From positions 1-64,000 of the forward strand of contig QCEW01000005.1 in NCBI GenBank assembly GCA_003280445.1: a stretch of 64,000 nucleotides of DNA, written 5' to 3'. Below, piece by piece: positions 21,492-33,229 of the stretch; the first letter of the stretch is position 1, and every line of letters begins with the position of its first letter. The stretch comes from Prochlorococcus sp. AG-363-A03 (GTDB lineage: Bacteria; Cyanobacteriota; Cyanobacteriia; PCC-6307; Cyanobiaceae). The translations under genes and the position numbers were made by a program. The notes under the pieces are model-generated. The model made no database searches, was not told the origin of the DNA, and saw only the letters and a program-made list of their open reading frames with translations.

Positions 21492-23288
21492 TTGGCAATT
21501 CCACTGGCACGTTACAATTTTTTTATTAGCTTAGAGCTCCTTAAAACTCTAGTAGCAAAAGGAGTGAAATATTTTGTACTTTGCCCAGGTAGCAGGTCAG
21601 GCCCTCTTGCATTAGCAGCAGCAAGTCTATCGAAAAGAAAAGAATTAACTCTCATAACATCAATTGACGAAAGGTCAGCGGCATTCCTTGCTTTGGGAAT
21701 AAGTGCAGCGAGTGGACAAGTAAGTTGTGTCATTACAACTTCTGGAAGTGCTGTCGCAAATCTTTTGCCGGCGGCTGTTGAAGCAGATAGGTCATGCCAT
21801 CCTCTCTTGTTCTTAACTGCAGATAGACCTTTGCGATTAAAAGAATGTGGAGCTAATCAAGCAGTTAATCAACAGGATTTTCTCAAGTCTGTTTGTAGAC
21901 ATTTTGATGAATCTCCAAAAGAAGGGATTCATTTGATTTCTAAAGAGAGACTGAAAACTTTAATTGGAAAATCATTCGAAATGGCTTCCAATACTCCTGG
22001 CCCAGTTCATATTAACCTTGCTTATGAAGAGCCCTTGCATCCTTGCGAAATTGATCAGAAAAAAGTTCTTGATGGATGGGGCCTCGAAGGATTTTTAAAC
22101 GAAAAAAATTCTTCAAATAAAATTGAGGCTGCTAAAAATTCTCCAACTTTAAAATTACCAAAATTAGATCCATTTTCTTCAGGAATAGTTATTGTTGGGC
22201 CATGGAGAGGAAAAGCAAAACAACTTTTCTCTTTTAGGTCTGCATTAAAGAAATGGCAAAAATTAACAGGATGGCCAATTATTGCTGATCCACTCTCTGG
22301 GGTTGAAAATGATCAAGAGGGTTTAATAAATCACTGGGATCTTTTTTTCTCAACAGGTTTATTTGAAAAAATTAAAGAGATCCAAATTTTACGTCTTGGC
22401 CCAATACCACCAAGTAGAGAATTACAAACTTGGCTTAAAAAATCTGGAAAAGTTCAATTACTCATTACTGAGGGAGACTGTCGAAATCTTGATCCAATAG
22501 GTGTCTCAACTCAATTTAGTGAGGGGTTTTCTTGTTGGGTTAATAAATCGCTTGAGGGTATTCCTAAAAAGCCAGCAATAGATAAAAAAATTGTTAGTAA
22601 GAAGTTGACTAAAGAGCTTGTAAAATATGATTTATTTATACATGATTGGCTTGATAAAAGATTATTCAGAAATGGGTTAATTACTGAACCTGCTTTAGCT
22701 AGATTGCTTCCTCGCTTGTTGCCAAATTCTATCCCTGTGATGCTTGCTTCAAGTAGTCCCATAAGAGATTGGTTAAGCTATTCGGGAGAGGGGGCTTTTC
22801 TAAGAAGGTGCTTTGGTTTTAGGGGGGCATCAGGAATTGATGGAACTCTCTCAATGGGAATGGGATTATCAATAATTATGGGAAGAATGATATTGGTCAC
22901 AGGTGATTTAGCACTTCTTCATGACACAAATGGTTGGCTATTTTCAAAGGATAAAAATATTAGTCTAATCGTAATCATGATTGATAACGGAGGGGGGGGG
23001 ATATTTAATCAATTAAATATTGATAAAATTCAAGAAGGAGATTTTGAAGAAATTTTTCTTATGCCTCAGCAAGTTTGTCATCTTACACTTGCAAAAGCCT
23101 ATGGATTGAAATATAAGCAAGTTGCTTGCTTGGATGATTTAGAACAAGCAATTGAATGGAGTTTTTCTTTATCAACAAATGTATTAATAAGAGTTTGTAC
23201 TAACTCTGTTGAAGATCATGCATTGAGAGTAAGTTTACGTGATGACCTAAAAAAAACATTATCTGAGAATTTATCAAGTTTTGACTAA
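21492..23288 (+). CDS. menD: 2-succinyl-5-enolpyruvyl-6-hydroxy-3-cyclohexene-1-carboxylate synthase
   Basis: LCPGSRSGPLALAA, TTSGSAVANLLPAAVEA, TPP-binding region ending IDNGGGGIF; upstream of menB. Confidence 0.93.
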   Translation: MAIPLARYNFFISLELLKTLVAKGVKYFVLCPGSRSGPLALAAASLSKRKELTLITSIDERSAAFLALGISAASGQVSCVITTSGSAVANLLPAAVEADRSCHPLLFLTADRPLRLKECGANQAVNQQDFLKSVCRHFDESPKEGIHLISKERLKTLIGKSFEMASNTPGPVHINLAYEEPLHPCEIDQKKVLDGWGLEGFLNEKNSSNKIEAAKNSPTLKLPKLDPFSSGIVIVGPWRGKAKQLFSFRSALKKWQKLTGWPIIADPLSGVENDQEGLINHWDLFFSTGLFEKIKEIQILRLGPIPPSRELQTWLKKSGKVQLLITEGDCRNLDPIGVSTQFSEGFSCWVNKSLEGIPKKPAIDKKIVSKKLTKELVKYDLFIHDWLDKRLFRNGLITEPALARLLPRLLPNSIPVMLASSSPIRDWLSYSGEGAFLRRCFGFRGASGIDGTLSMGMGLSIIMGRMILVTGDLALLHDTNGWLFSKDKNISLIVIMIDNGGGGIFNQLNIDKIQEGDFEEIFLMPQQVCHLTLAKAYGLKYKQVACLDDLEQAIEWSFSLSTNVLIRVCTNSVEDHALRVSLRDDLKKTLSENLSSFD

Positions 23289-23301
23289 TTTAATTTAAAC
23301 A

Positions 23302-24195
23302 ATGACTTTAAAACCTGTCACACCTAAGAATATCTCTAGAAGAGTTCTCCCAGGGGAAATTATTACCTCATGGGCTGCTGTTGGTGAATACAAAGATATC
23401 TTGGTTGACGTAAGTCCGGAAGGAATCGCTCGTGTTGCGATAAATCGACCTGAGAAAAGAAATGCTTTTAGACCTCAAACAATTTCTGAACTTTGTGATG
23501 CATTTATAAGAGTAAGAGAGGACCCGAAAATTGGAGTGGTTTTATTTACAGGGGTAGGACCATCCAAAGATGGAAAGTTCGCTTTTTGTTCTGGCGGAGA
23601 TCAGGCTATACGTGGAAGTGGAGGATACCTTGGCGATGATGGGATCCCACGTTTAAATGTTCTTGATCTGCAACGTATAATTAGGAGCCTTCCAAAAGTA
23701 GTTATTGCTCTTGTTCCAGGCTTCGCAATAGGGGGAGGGCATGTTTTACATTTAATTTGTGATTTGAGTTTGGCTGGAGATAATGCAATATTCGGTCAAA
23801 CAGGACCTAAAGTTGGGAGCTTTGATGCAGGGTTTGGTTCAAATTATTTAGCAAGGGTTGTTGGTCAAAAGAAGGCCAGAGAAATTTGGTTTCTATGCAG
23901 GAAATATGGAGCGAAGGAAGCATTGGATATGGGACTAATAAATGCTATCTCACCAATTGATTTGCTCGAGTCAGAAGGAGTGAAATGGGCTAGGGAAATA
24001 CTTAAAAACAGTCCAACCGCCATAAAGTGTTTGAAATTTTCTTTTAATGCTGATACTGATGGATTAGCAGGTATCCAAGAGCTTGCTGGCCAGGCAACAC
24101 ATCTTTTTTATACGACTGATGAGTCAAAGGAGGGAAGAAATGCTTTCATGGAGAAAAGGGATCCTGATTTCTCCGAATCAAAATGGCTTCCATGA
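23302..24195 (+). CDS. menB: 1,4-dihydroxy-2-naphthoyl-CoA synthase
   Basis: Crotonase fold; [32 protein letters not shown]. Confidence 0.95.
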   Translation: MTLKPVTPKNISRRVLPGEIITSWAAVGEYKDILVDVSPEGIARVAINRPEKRNAFRPQTISELCDAFIRVREDPKIGVVLFTGVGPSKDGKFAFCSGGDQAIRGSGGYLGDDGIPRLNVLDLQRIIRSLPKVVIALVPGFAIGGGHVLHLICDLSLAGDNAIFGQTGPKVGSFDAGFGSNYLARVVGQKKAREIWFLCRKYGAKEALDMGLINAISPIDLLESEGVKWAREILKNSPTAIKCLKFSFNADTDGLAGIQELAGQATHLFYTTDESKEGRNAFMEKRDPDFSESKWLP

Positions 24196-24243
24196 TTTTA
24201 TTTGGTTTATCCAAAAGATAAATCTTTCTTTTTCATGAATTAA

Positions 24244-25698
24244 ATGCGAATACTCTTTGCTGCTGCTGAATGCGCCCCAATGATAAAAGTTGGAGGTATG
24301 GGGGATGTTGTTGGATCATTACCTCCTGCGCTTAAAAAACTTGGACATGACGTTCGATTGATAATTCCAGGGTATGGAAAACTATGGACCTTGATGGATA
24401 TAGCTCCTGAACCTATCTTTCGGGCCAACACAATGGGTGTTGACTTCGCTGTCTTTGAAACAAAGCATCCCTCAAATGGGTTGCCAATTTATTTGGTTGG
24501 ACATCCATGTTTTGATTCTGAGCGTATTTACGGAGGAGAAGATGAAGATTGGAGATTTACTTTTTTTGCTAGCGCAGTCTCTGAATTCGCATGGAACTCA
24601 TGGAAACCACAAGTCCTCCATTGTCATGATTGGCATACTGGAATGATTCCAGTTTGGATGCATCAAGACCCCGAAATAAGCACGGTATTTACTATTCATA
24701 ATCTTAAGTATCAAGGCCCATGGAGATGGAAGCTTGATCAAATAACTTGGTGCCCATGGTATATGCATGGGGACCACACCATGGCATCGGCAATGTTGTA
24801 TGCCGATAGAGTGAATGCAGTATCTCCTACTTATTCAAGGGAAATTCGAACGTCTGAATATGGAGAGAAATTAGAGGGACTTTTAAATTATATTTCTGGG
24901 AAATTACGTGGAATATTAAATGGTGTTGATCTAGATGATTGGAATCCAGCAACGGATAATTCATTGCCAGCTAAATTTAGTGTAGATAATATTTCTGGTA
25001 GAGCAGTTAATAAAAGAGTCCTTCAAGAAAGAATGGGACTTGAAGTGAATCCAGACAAATATCTAATGGGTATGGTTGGTAGACTTGTTGATCAAAAAGG
25101 TATTGACCTTTTGTTACAAGTAGCTAATAGGCTTCTTTCTTATACTGACTCTCAAATCGTTGTCCTAGGGACAGGAGATCGCTATTTAGAGTCATCTTTA
25201 TGGCAACTTGCAATCGAGTATCCTGGACGGTTCTCGGTTTTTCTCACTTACGATGATGCATTATCTAGGCTTATTTATGGAGGTGCTGATGCATTCCTAA
25301 TGCCTAGTCGTTTTGAGCCATGTGGAATCAGTCAACTATTAGCTATGCGTTATGGCGCTATTCCGATCGTTAGGAAAGTAGGTGGTTTAGTTGATACAGT
25401 AGAACCTTATAACCCCATGAATGAAACGGGTTCTGGATTTTGCTTTGATCGGTATGAACCAATTGACTTTTATACAGCTTTAGTTCGTTCTTGGGAAGCA
25501 TATAGACATCAAAAAAGTTGGAAGGAGTTACAAGTAAGAGCAATGTCAAATAAATATAGTTGGGATAGATCCGCGAAGGAATATGAGTTAATGTATAAAG
25601 ATGTTTGTGGAATTAAGGAGCCTTCTCCTGATGCTGCAGAGGTTGAAAAGTTTTCTTACGGCCAAGAAGCAGACCCTTCAAGGAAAGGAAAAAAATAA
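24244..25698 (+). CDS. glgA: glycogen synthase
   Basis: [23 protein letters not shown]5 C-terminal domain. Confidence 0.95.
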   Translation: MRILFAAAECAPMIKVGGMGDVVGSLPPALKKLGHDVRLIIPGYGKLWTLMDIAPEPIFRANTMGVDFAVFETKHPSNGLPIYLVGHPCFDSERIYGGEDEDWRFTFFASAVSEFAWNSWKPQVLHCHDWHTGMIPVWMHQDPEISTVFTIHNLKYQGPWRWKLDQITWCPWYMHGDHTMASAMLYADRVNAVSPTYSREIRTSEYGEKLEGLLNYISGKLRGILNGVDLDDWNPATDNSLPAKFSVDNISGRAVNKRVLQERMGLEVNPDKYLMGMVGRLVDQKGIDLLLQVANRLLSYTDSQIVVLGTGDRYLESSLWQLAIEYPGRFSVFLTYDDALSRLIYGGADAFLMPSRFEPCGISQLLAMRYGAIPIVRKVGGLVDTVEPYNPMNETGSGFCFDRYEPIDFYTALVRSWEAYRHQKSWKELQVRAMSNKYSWDRSAKEYELMYKDVCGIKEPSPDAAEVEKFSYGQEADPSRKGKK

Positions 25699-25751
25699 AA
25701 TTATAGGATTTTTGAGTATTTAGATTACTTTGCTTCTGTTCAAATATTTTT

Positions 25752-27149
25752 ATGGAAATCACCTTTAAAGACTTAATTAAATTATGGGGTAAGCCAGAAA
25801 ATCAAAAGGGAATAGATCCTGATTTACCTGTTGGTCGTATATCTACTGATTCGAGGACAATTGAAAAGGGTGATTTCTTTGTCCCTTTAGTGGGTAATAG
25901 ATTTGACGGCCATGATTACTTAGACATTGCTTTTGATATTGGCATACAGGCAGCAATAGTTTCTGAACAATTTAATGGTTTGATTCCTACTGACATGCCT
26001 TATTGGGTGGTTCCAGATACTCTATACGCTTATCAACAGATAGCATTGCTTCATCGCAGAAATCTAAATCTCCCTGTAGTGGCTGTTACTGGCTCTGTTG
26101 GTAAAACAACTACAAGAGAATTGATTCGGGCAATTCTGTATCCTCTTGGTGAAATTGTTTCAAGTAGTGGGAATGAAAATAATGATGTCGGGGTTCCAAA
26201 AACTCTGTTAAGAGGTTCGAAAACAGATGCAGCATTTGTTCTTGAAATGGGTATGCGTGGCTCTGGTCAAATTGAACGTCTCTCTCGAGTTGCTGAACCC
26301 GATATTGCTGTAATTACAAATGTGGGACAAGCTCATATTGGTCTTCTTGGCAGCAGAGAAAATATTGCAAAAGCTAAGTCCGAAATTACCTCAAACCTAA
26401 AATCTGATGGAGTTGTGATTATTCCTTTTGGTGACAACCTCTTAGAAAAAGCTTTATTAGAAAAATGGTCAGGACGTATCGTTCGGGTTGCGATAGAGGG
26501 CTTTTCATTGGATTGGTTAGGTTGTAATGATGAGTATTTCGCTTCTCAAGATATTGAGCCAGATTATGTTTCTCAAATTGACATGCAAAATAATTTCATA
26601 TTTTATGAAGGAAGTAAATTTAAATTGCCCCTAGAAGGAAGACATAATGCTATGAATTTCCTGATGGCATTGACTGTTGCAACTGAATTAGGCCTATCTA
26701 TAAAGAACCTAGATCAATTAAACATCAATATACCGACTGGAAGGAATAGATTAGTCGATTGTGGGAAATATTTAGTTCTAGATGAGACTTATAATGCATC
26801 TCCTGAATCTGTTATGGCATCTTTAGAGTTATTGGTAAGCAAGCCTGGCAGACATTTTGCGGTTTTAGGTACGATGCTTGAGTTGGGTCCTGAGAGTATT
26901 TTACTACATCAGAAAGTGCTTCAAAGAGCCGTTGACTTAGGTCTTTCTGGAATAGTGTTTATCTATTGTGGGGAAGAAAATAATTTTATAAAAACGATAA
27001 TCAGAGAATTACCAAATCATGATGTAGTAAAAACACCACGAGATGCCGCTATTTCATTATTGTCGTGGCTGTCACCTGGAGATAATATTTTGATTAAAGG
27101 TAGTCGTAAGTTGGAATTAGAGAAGGTTTTACCTTATTTACAGCAATAA
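25752..27149 (+). CDS. murF: UDP-N-acetylmuramoyl-tripeptide--D-alanyl-D-alanine ligase
   Basis: VTGSVGKTTTRE; NVGQAHIGLLGSRENIAKAKSE; DETYNASPESV. Confidence 0.94.
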   Translation: MEITFKDLIKLWGKPENQKGIDPDLPVGRISTDSRTIEKGDFFVPLVGNRFDGHDYLDIAFDIGIQAAIVSEQFNGLIPTDMPYWVVPDTLYAYQQIALLHRRNLNLPVVAVTGSVGKTTTRELIRAILYPLGEIVSSSGNENNDVGVPKTLLRGSKTDAAFVLEMGMRGSGQIERLSRVAEPDIAVITNVGQAHIGLLGSRENIAKAKSEITSNLKSDGVVIIPFGDNLLEKALLEKWSGRIVRVAIEGFSLDWLGCNDEYFASQDIEPDYVSQIDMQNNFIFYEGSKFKLPLEGRHNAMNFLMALTVATELGLSIKNLDQLNINIPTGRNRLVDCGKYLVLDETYNASPESVMASLELLVSKPGRHFAVLGTMLELGPESILLHQKVLQRAVDLGLSGIVFIYCGEENNFIKTIIRELPNHDVVKTPRDAAISLLSWLSPGDNILIKGSRKLELEKVLPYLQQ

Positions 27150-27163
27150 TGGAGTCGTTGTAT

Positions 27164-28504
27164 TTAATCAGGTTTTGTTCTAATAATTGTTTTTGCTCTC
27201 TCAACGACTAAACTCCTGTCTGGAATATCTTTGCTTATCGTTGAGCCTGCACCAATCGTTACATGTGAACCAATCTTGATGGGTGCAACTAGTACTGAAT
27301 TTGCACCGGTTTTTGCATAATCATCAATAATTGTTTGATGTTTATTTTTACCATCATAATTCGCTGTAATAGTCCCTGCCCCAAGATTAATATTTTTCCC
27401 AAGAGTTGAATCACCTACATAGCTTAAATGATTTATTTTTGTTCCTTCACCAATAAAACTTTTTTTTATTTCTACAAAGTTCCCTATCTTGGAATTTTTA
27501 CTTATGTTTGATTCTGGCCTTATGTGAGCGAATGGACCAATTGATGTATTCTTTCCAACTGTAGCTTCATTGATGAGTGAATGAATAGCGAAAACATTTT
27601 CCGCAAGTGTTGAATTTGTTATGACACTACCTGGTCCTAAATGACATCCATTGCCAATATTGCATTTGCCTCGAAGATGCGTTTGCGGCTCAATAATTAC
27701 GTCTGTACCAAAGTTCGAATCCTCACTTAGCGAACAGCTGATAGGATCGACAAATGAAACTCCTTTGCTCATCCAAAAGGATTTAAGCTTTTCTTGGATG
27801 TACAGCTCACATTCAGACAGTTGAAATCTATCATTAATGCCCTTAATCTCAAATGGGTTATTTACCTCAAAATGCAATGCTTTTTTGAGCAAACTTATAG
27901 TGTCTGTTAGATAAAGTTCATTTTGACTATTTTGGTTAGACAATAATTTTATAACATCTAATAATTGTTGCCAATCAAAGCAATATATACCTGCGTTTAT
28001 CAGTTTATTTTTCCTCTGTTCCTCAGAGCAATCCCTCTCTTCAATGATTTTATTTACTAGTCCTGACTCGTCTGTGAATACTCGTCCATATCCTTTAGGT
28101 GAGTCTAAACTTGCAGATAAAAACGTTACACTTGCTTTGCACTCTTTGTGGAATTTTATAAGTGAACCTAGAGTTTCTTCCTCTAGCAGTGGTACATCGC
28201 CATTCAATACTAAAAGCTCTCCTTTAAACCCTTTTAACTTTGGTATTAATTTCTGGATTGCATGTCCAGTTCCATTTTGAGGTTGCTGAAGAACAAAATC
28301 TAAGTCTTGATAATTTTTTAAAGAGTCCTCTACTAAGTTTGCTTTATGTCCCACAACAATTAATTTACGGTTTGGCTTAAGCCCTTGAGTACAAGACAAA
28401 ACTCTATCAATAAGTGATTTTCCTGCTAAAGGGTGAAGAACCTTAGGCAGCTCACTTTTCATTCGCGTACCTTTTCCAGCCGCTAAAATTGCGATGGCAA
28501 GCAT
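27164..28504 (-). CDS. glmU: bifunctional GlcNAc-1-phosphate uridyltransferase / GlcN-1-phosphate acetyltransferase
   Basis: [13 protein letters not shown]-terminus; left-handed beta-helix repeats; [15 protein letters not shown]. Confidence 0.96.
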   Translation of the reverse strand: MLAIAILAAGKGTRMKSELPKVLHPLAGKSLIDRVLSCTQGLKPNRKLIVVGHKANLVEDSLKNYQDLDFVLQQPQNGTGHAIQKLIPKLKGFKGELLVLNGDVPLLEEETLGSLIKFHKECKASVTFLSASLDSPKGYGRVFTDESGLVNKIIEERDCSEEQRKNKLINAGIYCFDWQQLLDVIKLLSNQNSQNELYLTDTISLLKKALHFEVNNPFEIKGINDRFQLSECELYIQEKLKSFWMSKGVSFVDPISCSLSEDSNFGTDVIIEPQTHLRGKCNIGNGCHLGPGSVITNSTLAENVFAIHSLINEATVGKNTSIGPFAHIRPESNISKNSKIGNFVEIKKSFIGEGTKINHLSYVGDSTLGKNINLGAGTITANYDGKNKHQTIIDDYAKTGANSVLVAPIKIGSHVTIGAGSTISKDIPDRSLVVERAKTIIRTKPD

Positions 28505-28536
28505 TTAGAGTACTTTTTTGAAGAAATCTAATTGCT

Positions 28537-29439
28537 TTATTGCAATTGCGCAGTATTCCATCGCTTTCTCCATGATGAAGTGTTTGTTAATTGACTTTTA
28601 GATTGTTCTAGTTCTCTTGTTGAAATAATTTCTTTAGATTTCCCTTTCCCTGTTGGATCCCTGTAAGGAACTGATGAACGTGTTGTGAGGTGTTCTACTT
28701 CCCTGGTGCTTAAGTCTTTGAACTGATTGCTTTTTGAAATGAACTGATGTTCTAATTTTTTTTTCATAGCAACTGTCCCTGAGCTCCATTTGTTTGGGGT
28801 CTCGATTGAGGGAACTATCGAATAGATCTTTAAACCAGCTCTCTTCAAACTCGCTCTGATTGAGGCAGCAGTTGAATATGTAATCAAGCGGCCGTCGAAA
28901 GATAGCCTTTCGGTTAATAAAGAGATGAATTCCTCACTCCATAGCTCGGGACATTTTTGCGGTGAAAATGGATCAAGAAGAATTAAGTCAAAGGATATAG
29001 AATCTTGTATTTCGTATATCTTTTGTCTTGCATCTCCCCAGTGAATAGTACCTTCGTTAAAACCTTCAGTCCATTTCCCTGATTTGTTTAAGCAATTAAA
29101 AAAATGCAATATTTTTGGGGACCAAATTTTCTGAAATATTTTTTCATTAAGACCAAGATCTAGAGGCCTTTTATCAATCTCAAGTCCATGCCATTCGATT
29201 TTAATATCGCTTTGAAGTAACTCTTCGAGAATACATCCAGTGTTATACCCTAAACCCATACAAACATCTAAAACAACAATTTTTTCAGCACTAGAAAATT
29301 GTTCTAATTGAGCTGGTAATAGATATTTATTAATTGATTCTCTGAGGGCTCCGTCCATATCATGAAATCCTTCTTTATATCTCAAGCTATAAAGGCTTAA
29401 ACTCCCATCTTTTGTCGTATGTTTTTTATAGTCTTCCAA
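28537..29439 (-). CDS. MnmC-like methyltransferase domain protein
   Basis: SAM-dependent fold; GLGYNTG, LLDPFSPQKCPELWSEEF. Confidence 0.78.
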   Translation of the reverse strand: MEDYKKHTTKDGSLSLYSLRYKEGFHDMDGALRESINKYLLPAQLEQFSSAEKIVVLDVCMGLGYNTGCILEELLQSDIKIEWHGLEIDKRPLDLGLNEKIFQKIWSPKILHFFNCLNKSGKWTEGFNEGTIHWGDARQKIYEIQDSISFDLILLDPFSPQKCPELWSEEFISLLTERLSFDGRLITYSTAASIRASLKRAGLKIYSIVPSIETPNKWSSGTVAMKKKLEHQFISKSNQFKDLSTREVEHLTTRSSVPYRDPTGKGKSKEIISTRELEQSKSQLTNTSSWRKRWNTAQLQ

Positions 29440-29451
29440 TTATAAGAAAAG

Positions 29452-30786
29452 CTAACTTTTTTGTTGAAGTCTCTCAAGATCAATCCAAAAATCGGGATAT
29501 GAGATTGCTGCAGCTTCACTACGTCGTAATGTCGAATTAGAACTAGCCATTATTGATGCTATAGCTAAACTCATGGCTATACGATGATCATCTTCGCTAT
29601 CAAGTTCGCATCCTTTTAAATTATTTCCTCCATATATAGTTAGACCATCTTGATGCTCATCCACTTTGGCTCCCATTCTTTTTAATTGCCTGGCCATTAC
29701 AGATAATCGATCAGTTTCTTTAACTCTTAATTCACTTGCTCCTTTTATTTTACTGATACCATTACAAAAACAAGCTGCCACGGATAATATAGGTATCTCG
29801 TCTACAAGCCGAGGCATTATCTCACCATCAATATTAAATGATTTCAAGTTTTCTTTATAGAAAACTTCAATGTCTCCTACCGGTTCACCGGCCACATCTC
29901 TTTTATTTATTAAGTTGATATTTGCTCCCATTGCTTCTAATACATCAAGTATTCCAGTTCTTGTTGGATTTAGACCAACATTTTCTACAACTAATTCTGA
30001 CCCGGGTATGATGCTACCTGCAACAAGCCAAAATGCAGCGGAACTAATATCACCTGGAATAATAATTGATTGACCTTTTAGATCTTTTCCAGGGGTAACA
30101 GTTATATGTCTACCCATTTCACCACCAACTACTAGATTGGCTCCAAAGGCTTTTAACATTCTCTCGCTGTGATCTCTTGATCTGGCGGGTTCAATAACAG
30201 TCGTTGAACCTTCTGCATTAAGAGCAGCTAGTAGGATTGCTGATTTTATCTGGGCACTTGCTACTGGAGTACCAATTACGGCACCGCGTAATTTGCTCCC
30301 AACAATCGATAGAGGAGCCAAGTCCCCGCCGCATCTTCCAGAAACTTTAGCCCCCATCATTTTTAACGGCTGTCCTACTCTTTTCATTGGCCTTTTTCGA
30401 AGTGAATTATCTCCTGTAAGGATGAAATGAAGATCTTTTTGACCGGCTAATAATCCCATTATTAATCTCATTGTTGTTCCTGAATTGCCACAGTTCAAGA
30501 TATCTTCAGGCTCTTGGAGGCCATTTAATCCAACACCTTCAATTTCAATAACGTCTCCTTTCTTAATTGGACTAATCTTTACGCCCATTGACCTCAGGCA
30601 TCTAGCAGTACTTAATGGATCTTCAGCAGGTAAAAGGCCCTCAATTCTTGTTTTCCCCTCGGCTATGGCCCCAAATAGGAGTGCTCGGTGAGATATTGAT
30701 TTATCTCCAGGTACTTTCACTTTTCCAAAAAGCTCACCTCCTTTTTGAAGGTCTCTTAAAGACTGATCTTTAGTGGAAACTTTCAA
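29452..30786 (-). CDS. aroA: 3-phosphoshikimate 1-carboxyvinyltransferase (EPSP synthase)
   Basis: [36 protein letters not shown]. Confidence 0.96.
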   Translation of the reverse strand: MKVSTKDQSLRDLQKGGELFGKVKVPGDKSISHRALLFGAIAEGKTRIEGLLPAEDPLSTARCLRSMGVKISPIKKGDVIEIEGVGLNGLQEPEDILNCGNSGTTMRLIMGLLAGQKDLHFILTGDNSLRKRPMKRVGQPLKMMGAKVSGRCGGDLAPLSIVGSKLRGAVIGTPVASAQIKSAILLAALNAEGSTTVIEPARSRDHSERMLKAFGANLVVGGEMGRHITVTPGKDLKGQSIIIPGDISSAAFWLVAGSIIPGSELVVENVGLNPTRTGILDVLEAMGANINLINKRDVAGEPVGDIEVFYKENLKSFNIDGEIMPRLVDEIPILSVAACFCNGISKIKGASELRVKETDRLSVMARQLKRMGAKVDEHQDGLTIYGGNNLKGCELDSEDDHRIAMSLAIASIMASSNSTLRRSEAAAISYPDFWIDLERLQQKS

Positions 30787-30840
30787 TGAAAAAACAATAT
30801 ATTTTATTTATTTTATTTATCAATAAGCTTTATTTTAGAT

Positions 30841-32418
30841 TTATGAATTGTTTATTTGTTTTTGACGCATTAGTTCTTCAATAACGTATCCAAATAATTC
30901 TGGACTTGGTTGGTTGTTTTCCAGTTCCGACAACCCTAGTTCTACCCATCTTTCATTGACTTTGTCTTCAAGTTCTTTTGGCCTTGTTAATGGTTTCCCC
31001 CAATCGTGGTTTTTCTCTGGGCCTATTTTTGTTGTTGCATCAATAGCTAACCTACCTCCTAGGCCTATATTTTCACTCGCAAAGTCAAGAGTATCAAAAG
31101 GAGTATTCTCTAAAATGAATAGATCTCTTTGAGGATCAACTTGACTGGATATCACCCAAACCACTTGTCTAGGATCCCTTACATTGATCGTTGAGTCTAC
31201 AACGACGACAAATTTTGTATAGGTAAATTGAGGTAATGCACTCCAAAACGCCATAGCAGCTCGTTTAGCTTGTCCTGGATATGCTTTATCAATTGATATG
31301 ACTGCTAACTTGTAACTCAAAGCTTCCATTGGAAGGAAAAAATCTATTATTTCTGGTATTTGTTGTTTAAGTATTGGTGTATAAATTCGATTTAATGCAA
31401 TGGCCAGCATGGCCTCTTCTTTCGGAGGTCTACCACTGAAAGTAGTTAAAAATATTGGTTTTTTCCTTTGTGTCATACAGTGGAATCTAATCAAAGGTGA
31501 GGACTCAGCCCCCCCATAAAATCCCATATGGTCTCCAAATGGGCCATCCAACATCTCTTCACCAGGAGATATGGATCCTTCAAGAACAATTTCACTGTGA
31601 CTAGGTACCTGAACATCGATAGTTTTGCATTTAGTTAATCGAACACCTTCTCCTGCGTATAAACCTGCAAAAAGCCATTCGCTGAGCTGTACTGGAATAG
31701 GAGTTGCTGCAGCCATTACAAGAAGCGGATGAACTCCAATTGCAACAGCAACTTCTAACTTTTTATTCATGGCAGCTGCTTTCCGAAGATGCCTAGCACC
31801 TCCTCTGACACTTAACCAATGAACTGTCATGCTCTTTGCGGATTGTCTTTGGAGTCGATAAACACCAACATTTGGCACTCCTGTTTCAGGGTCTTTTGTT
31901 ATTACAAGACCTAAAGTGATAGCCCCTCCAGCATCCTCTGGCCAAGGACGTAAAAGTGGTAATTGATTTAGATCTAAATCTTTTTCACTAATTATTTTTT
32001 GATGACATGGTGGTAGTAGATCAATATCAGGACGAGCTTTAAGTAGATCCCAAGCAACTGAGGCAAAAGCTTTAGTCTCTTTTAATCCTTTAGGAGGCCT
32101 TGGTTGCTGAAGAAGGGCTAATTTTCTACCTAAATCCTCTAATTGTTCTTGATTTTCTAAGCCCATACTCCAAACCACGCGTTCCATTGTGCCTAATAAA
32201 TTGACTGCAACCGGAATTGATGATCCTTTTACATTTTCAAAAAGGAGAGCAGGTCCCCCCATCCCAAGGACTCGGTCGCTTATTGCCGCAATTTCTAGAT
32301 CACTATCAACTGGACTGCTTATTTTCTTTAATTGACCTTTCTTTTCTAGAAGAGTGAGAAAATCTCTAATGTCCCGTGTAAGAGGTTCTTGACGAAAGAA
32401 TTTCATGAAGGTCTGCAC
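30841..32418 (-). CDS. ubiD: UbiD family decarboxylase
   Basis: 525 aa UbiD; DGPFGDHMGFYGG, NVGVYRLQRQ. Confidence 0.92.
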   Translation of the reverse strand: MQTFMKFFRQEPLTRDIRDFLTLLEKKGQLKKISSPVDSDLEIAAISDRVLGMGGPALLFENVKGSSIPVAVNLLGTMERVVWSMGLENQEQLEDLGRKLALLQQPRPPKGLKETKAFASVAWDLLKARPDIDLLPPCHQKIISEKDLDLNQLPLLRPWPEDAGGAITLGLVITKDPETGVPNVGVYRLQRQSAKSMTVHWLSVRGGARHLRKAAAMNKKLEVAVAIGVHPLLVMAAATPIPVQLSEWLFAGLYAGEGVRLTKCKTIDVQVPSHSEIVLEGSISPGEEMLDGPFGDHMGFYGGAESSPLIRFHCMTQRKKPIFLTTFSGRPPKEEAMLAIALNRIYTPILKQQIPEIIDFFLPMEALSYKLAVISIDKAYPGQAKRAAMAFWSALPQFTYTKFVVVVDSTINVRDPRQVVWVISSQVDPQRDLFILENTPFDTLDFASENIGLGGRLAIDATTKIGPEKNHDWGKPLTRPKELEDKVNERWVELGLSELENNQPSPELFGYVIEELMRQKQINNS

Positions 32419-32464
32419 GATTAACCTATTTATCTAGTTACTGTGACGCAAGTTATCAGCCTTT

Positions 32465-33199
32465 GTGGAAATGAAACTTTCTTATTTTTATGTAGCGGCA
32501 GATGTGCCTAGTGGAATTATTCCTGAATCATCGGTCGTAATTGATGTTCTGAGAGCTACAACAACTATTGCCTGGGCTCTTGAAAATGGTGCTGATTCAG
32601 TGCAAGTGTTTGCAGATGTTGATGAACTTAAAAGTCAGGCAAAGACGTTTCACGCTAAAGATAAAATTCTTGTTGGAGAGAGAGGAGGAAAAAAACTAGA
32701 TGGATTTGACCTGGGAAATTCTCCATTGGGAGTCTCAAGTGAACTGGTTAAAGGTAAACGAGTTTTTATGAGCACTACAAACGGAACAAGGTCACTGCAT
32801 CGTGTTAGAGAATCCAAAAGTTTGTACACAATGGCACTTCCAAACAGGAAAGCTATTGCAGAAAGATTGAAAAGTGATAATCCCAAAGAAGTTTGGATTG
32901 TTGGCAGTGGTTGGGAAGGTTCCTACTCTTTAGAAGATTCTTTAGCTGCTGGGGCTTTAGCCTCTCTTTTAATTGATCAATTAGAGTCGGTTCAGATATT
33001 AAATGATGAATTAATGTCCTCCATAGCTCTATGGAAAAATTGGGAGAATGATGTTGAAGGATGTTTACGTGTTGCAAGTCATGGACAAAGACTTGCCGGG
33101 ATAGGTAATCATGACGATGATTTCGCTTGTTGCGCTTCTTTGGATAACCTTTCTATTATTCCCAAACAGATTGAGAAGGGCGTACTTCGCTCAAACTAA
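32465..33199 (+). CDS. comB: 2-phosphosulfolactate phosphatase family protein
   Basis: [29 protein letters not shown]; ComB-type. Confidence 0.88.
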   Translation: MEMKLSYFYVAADVPSGIIPESSVVIDVLRATTTIAWALENGADSVQVFADVDELKSQAKTFHAKDKILVGERGGKKLDGFDLGNSPLGVSSELVKGKRVFMSTTNGTRSLHRVRESKSLYTMALPNRKAIAERLKSDNPKEVWIVGSGWEGSYSLEDSLAAGALASLLIDQLESVQILNDELMSSIALWKNWENDVEGCLRVASHGQRLAGIGNHDDDFACCASLDNLSIIPKQIEKGVLRSN

Positions 33200-33229
33200 C
33201 TTTTAAATTATTTTTTCTTATTTAACTCA

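Noticed and set aside
27705-27725. AGTTCGAATCC resembling a tRNA T-loop
   Set aside because: Lies inside glmU with no cloverleaf partners; a similar fragment near 59008 also lacks tRNA structure.
29666-30691. Three plus-strand ORFs antisense to aroA
   Set aside because: Shadow ORFs within a highly conserved gene.
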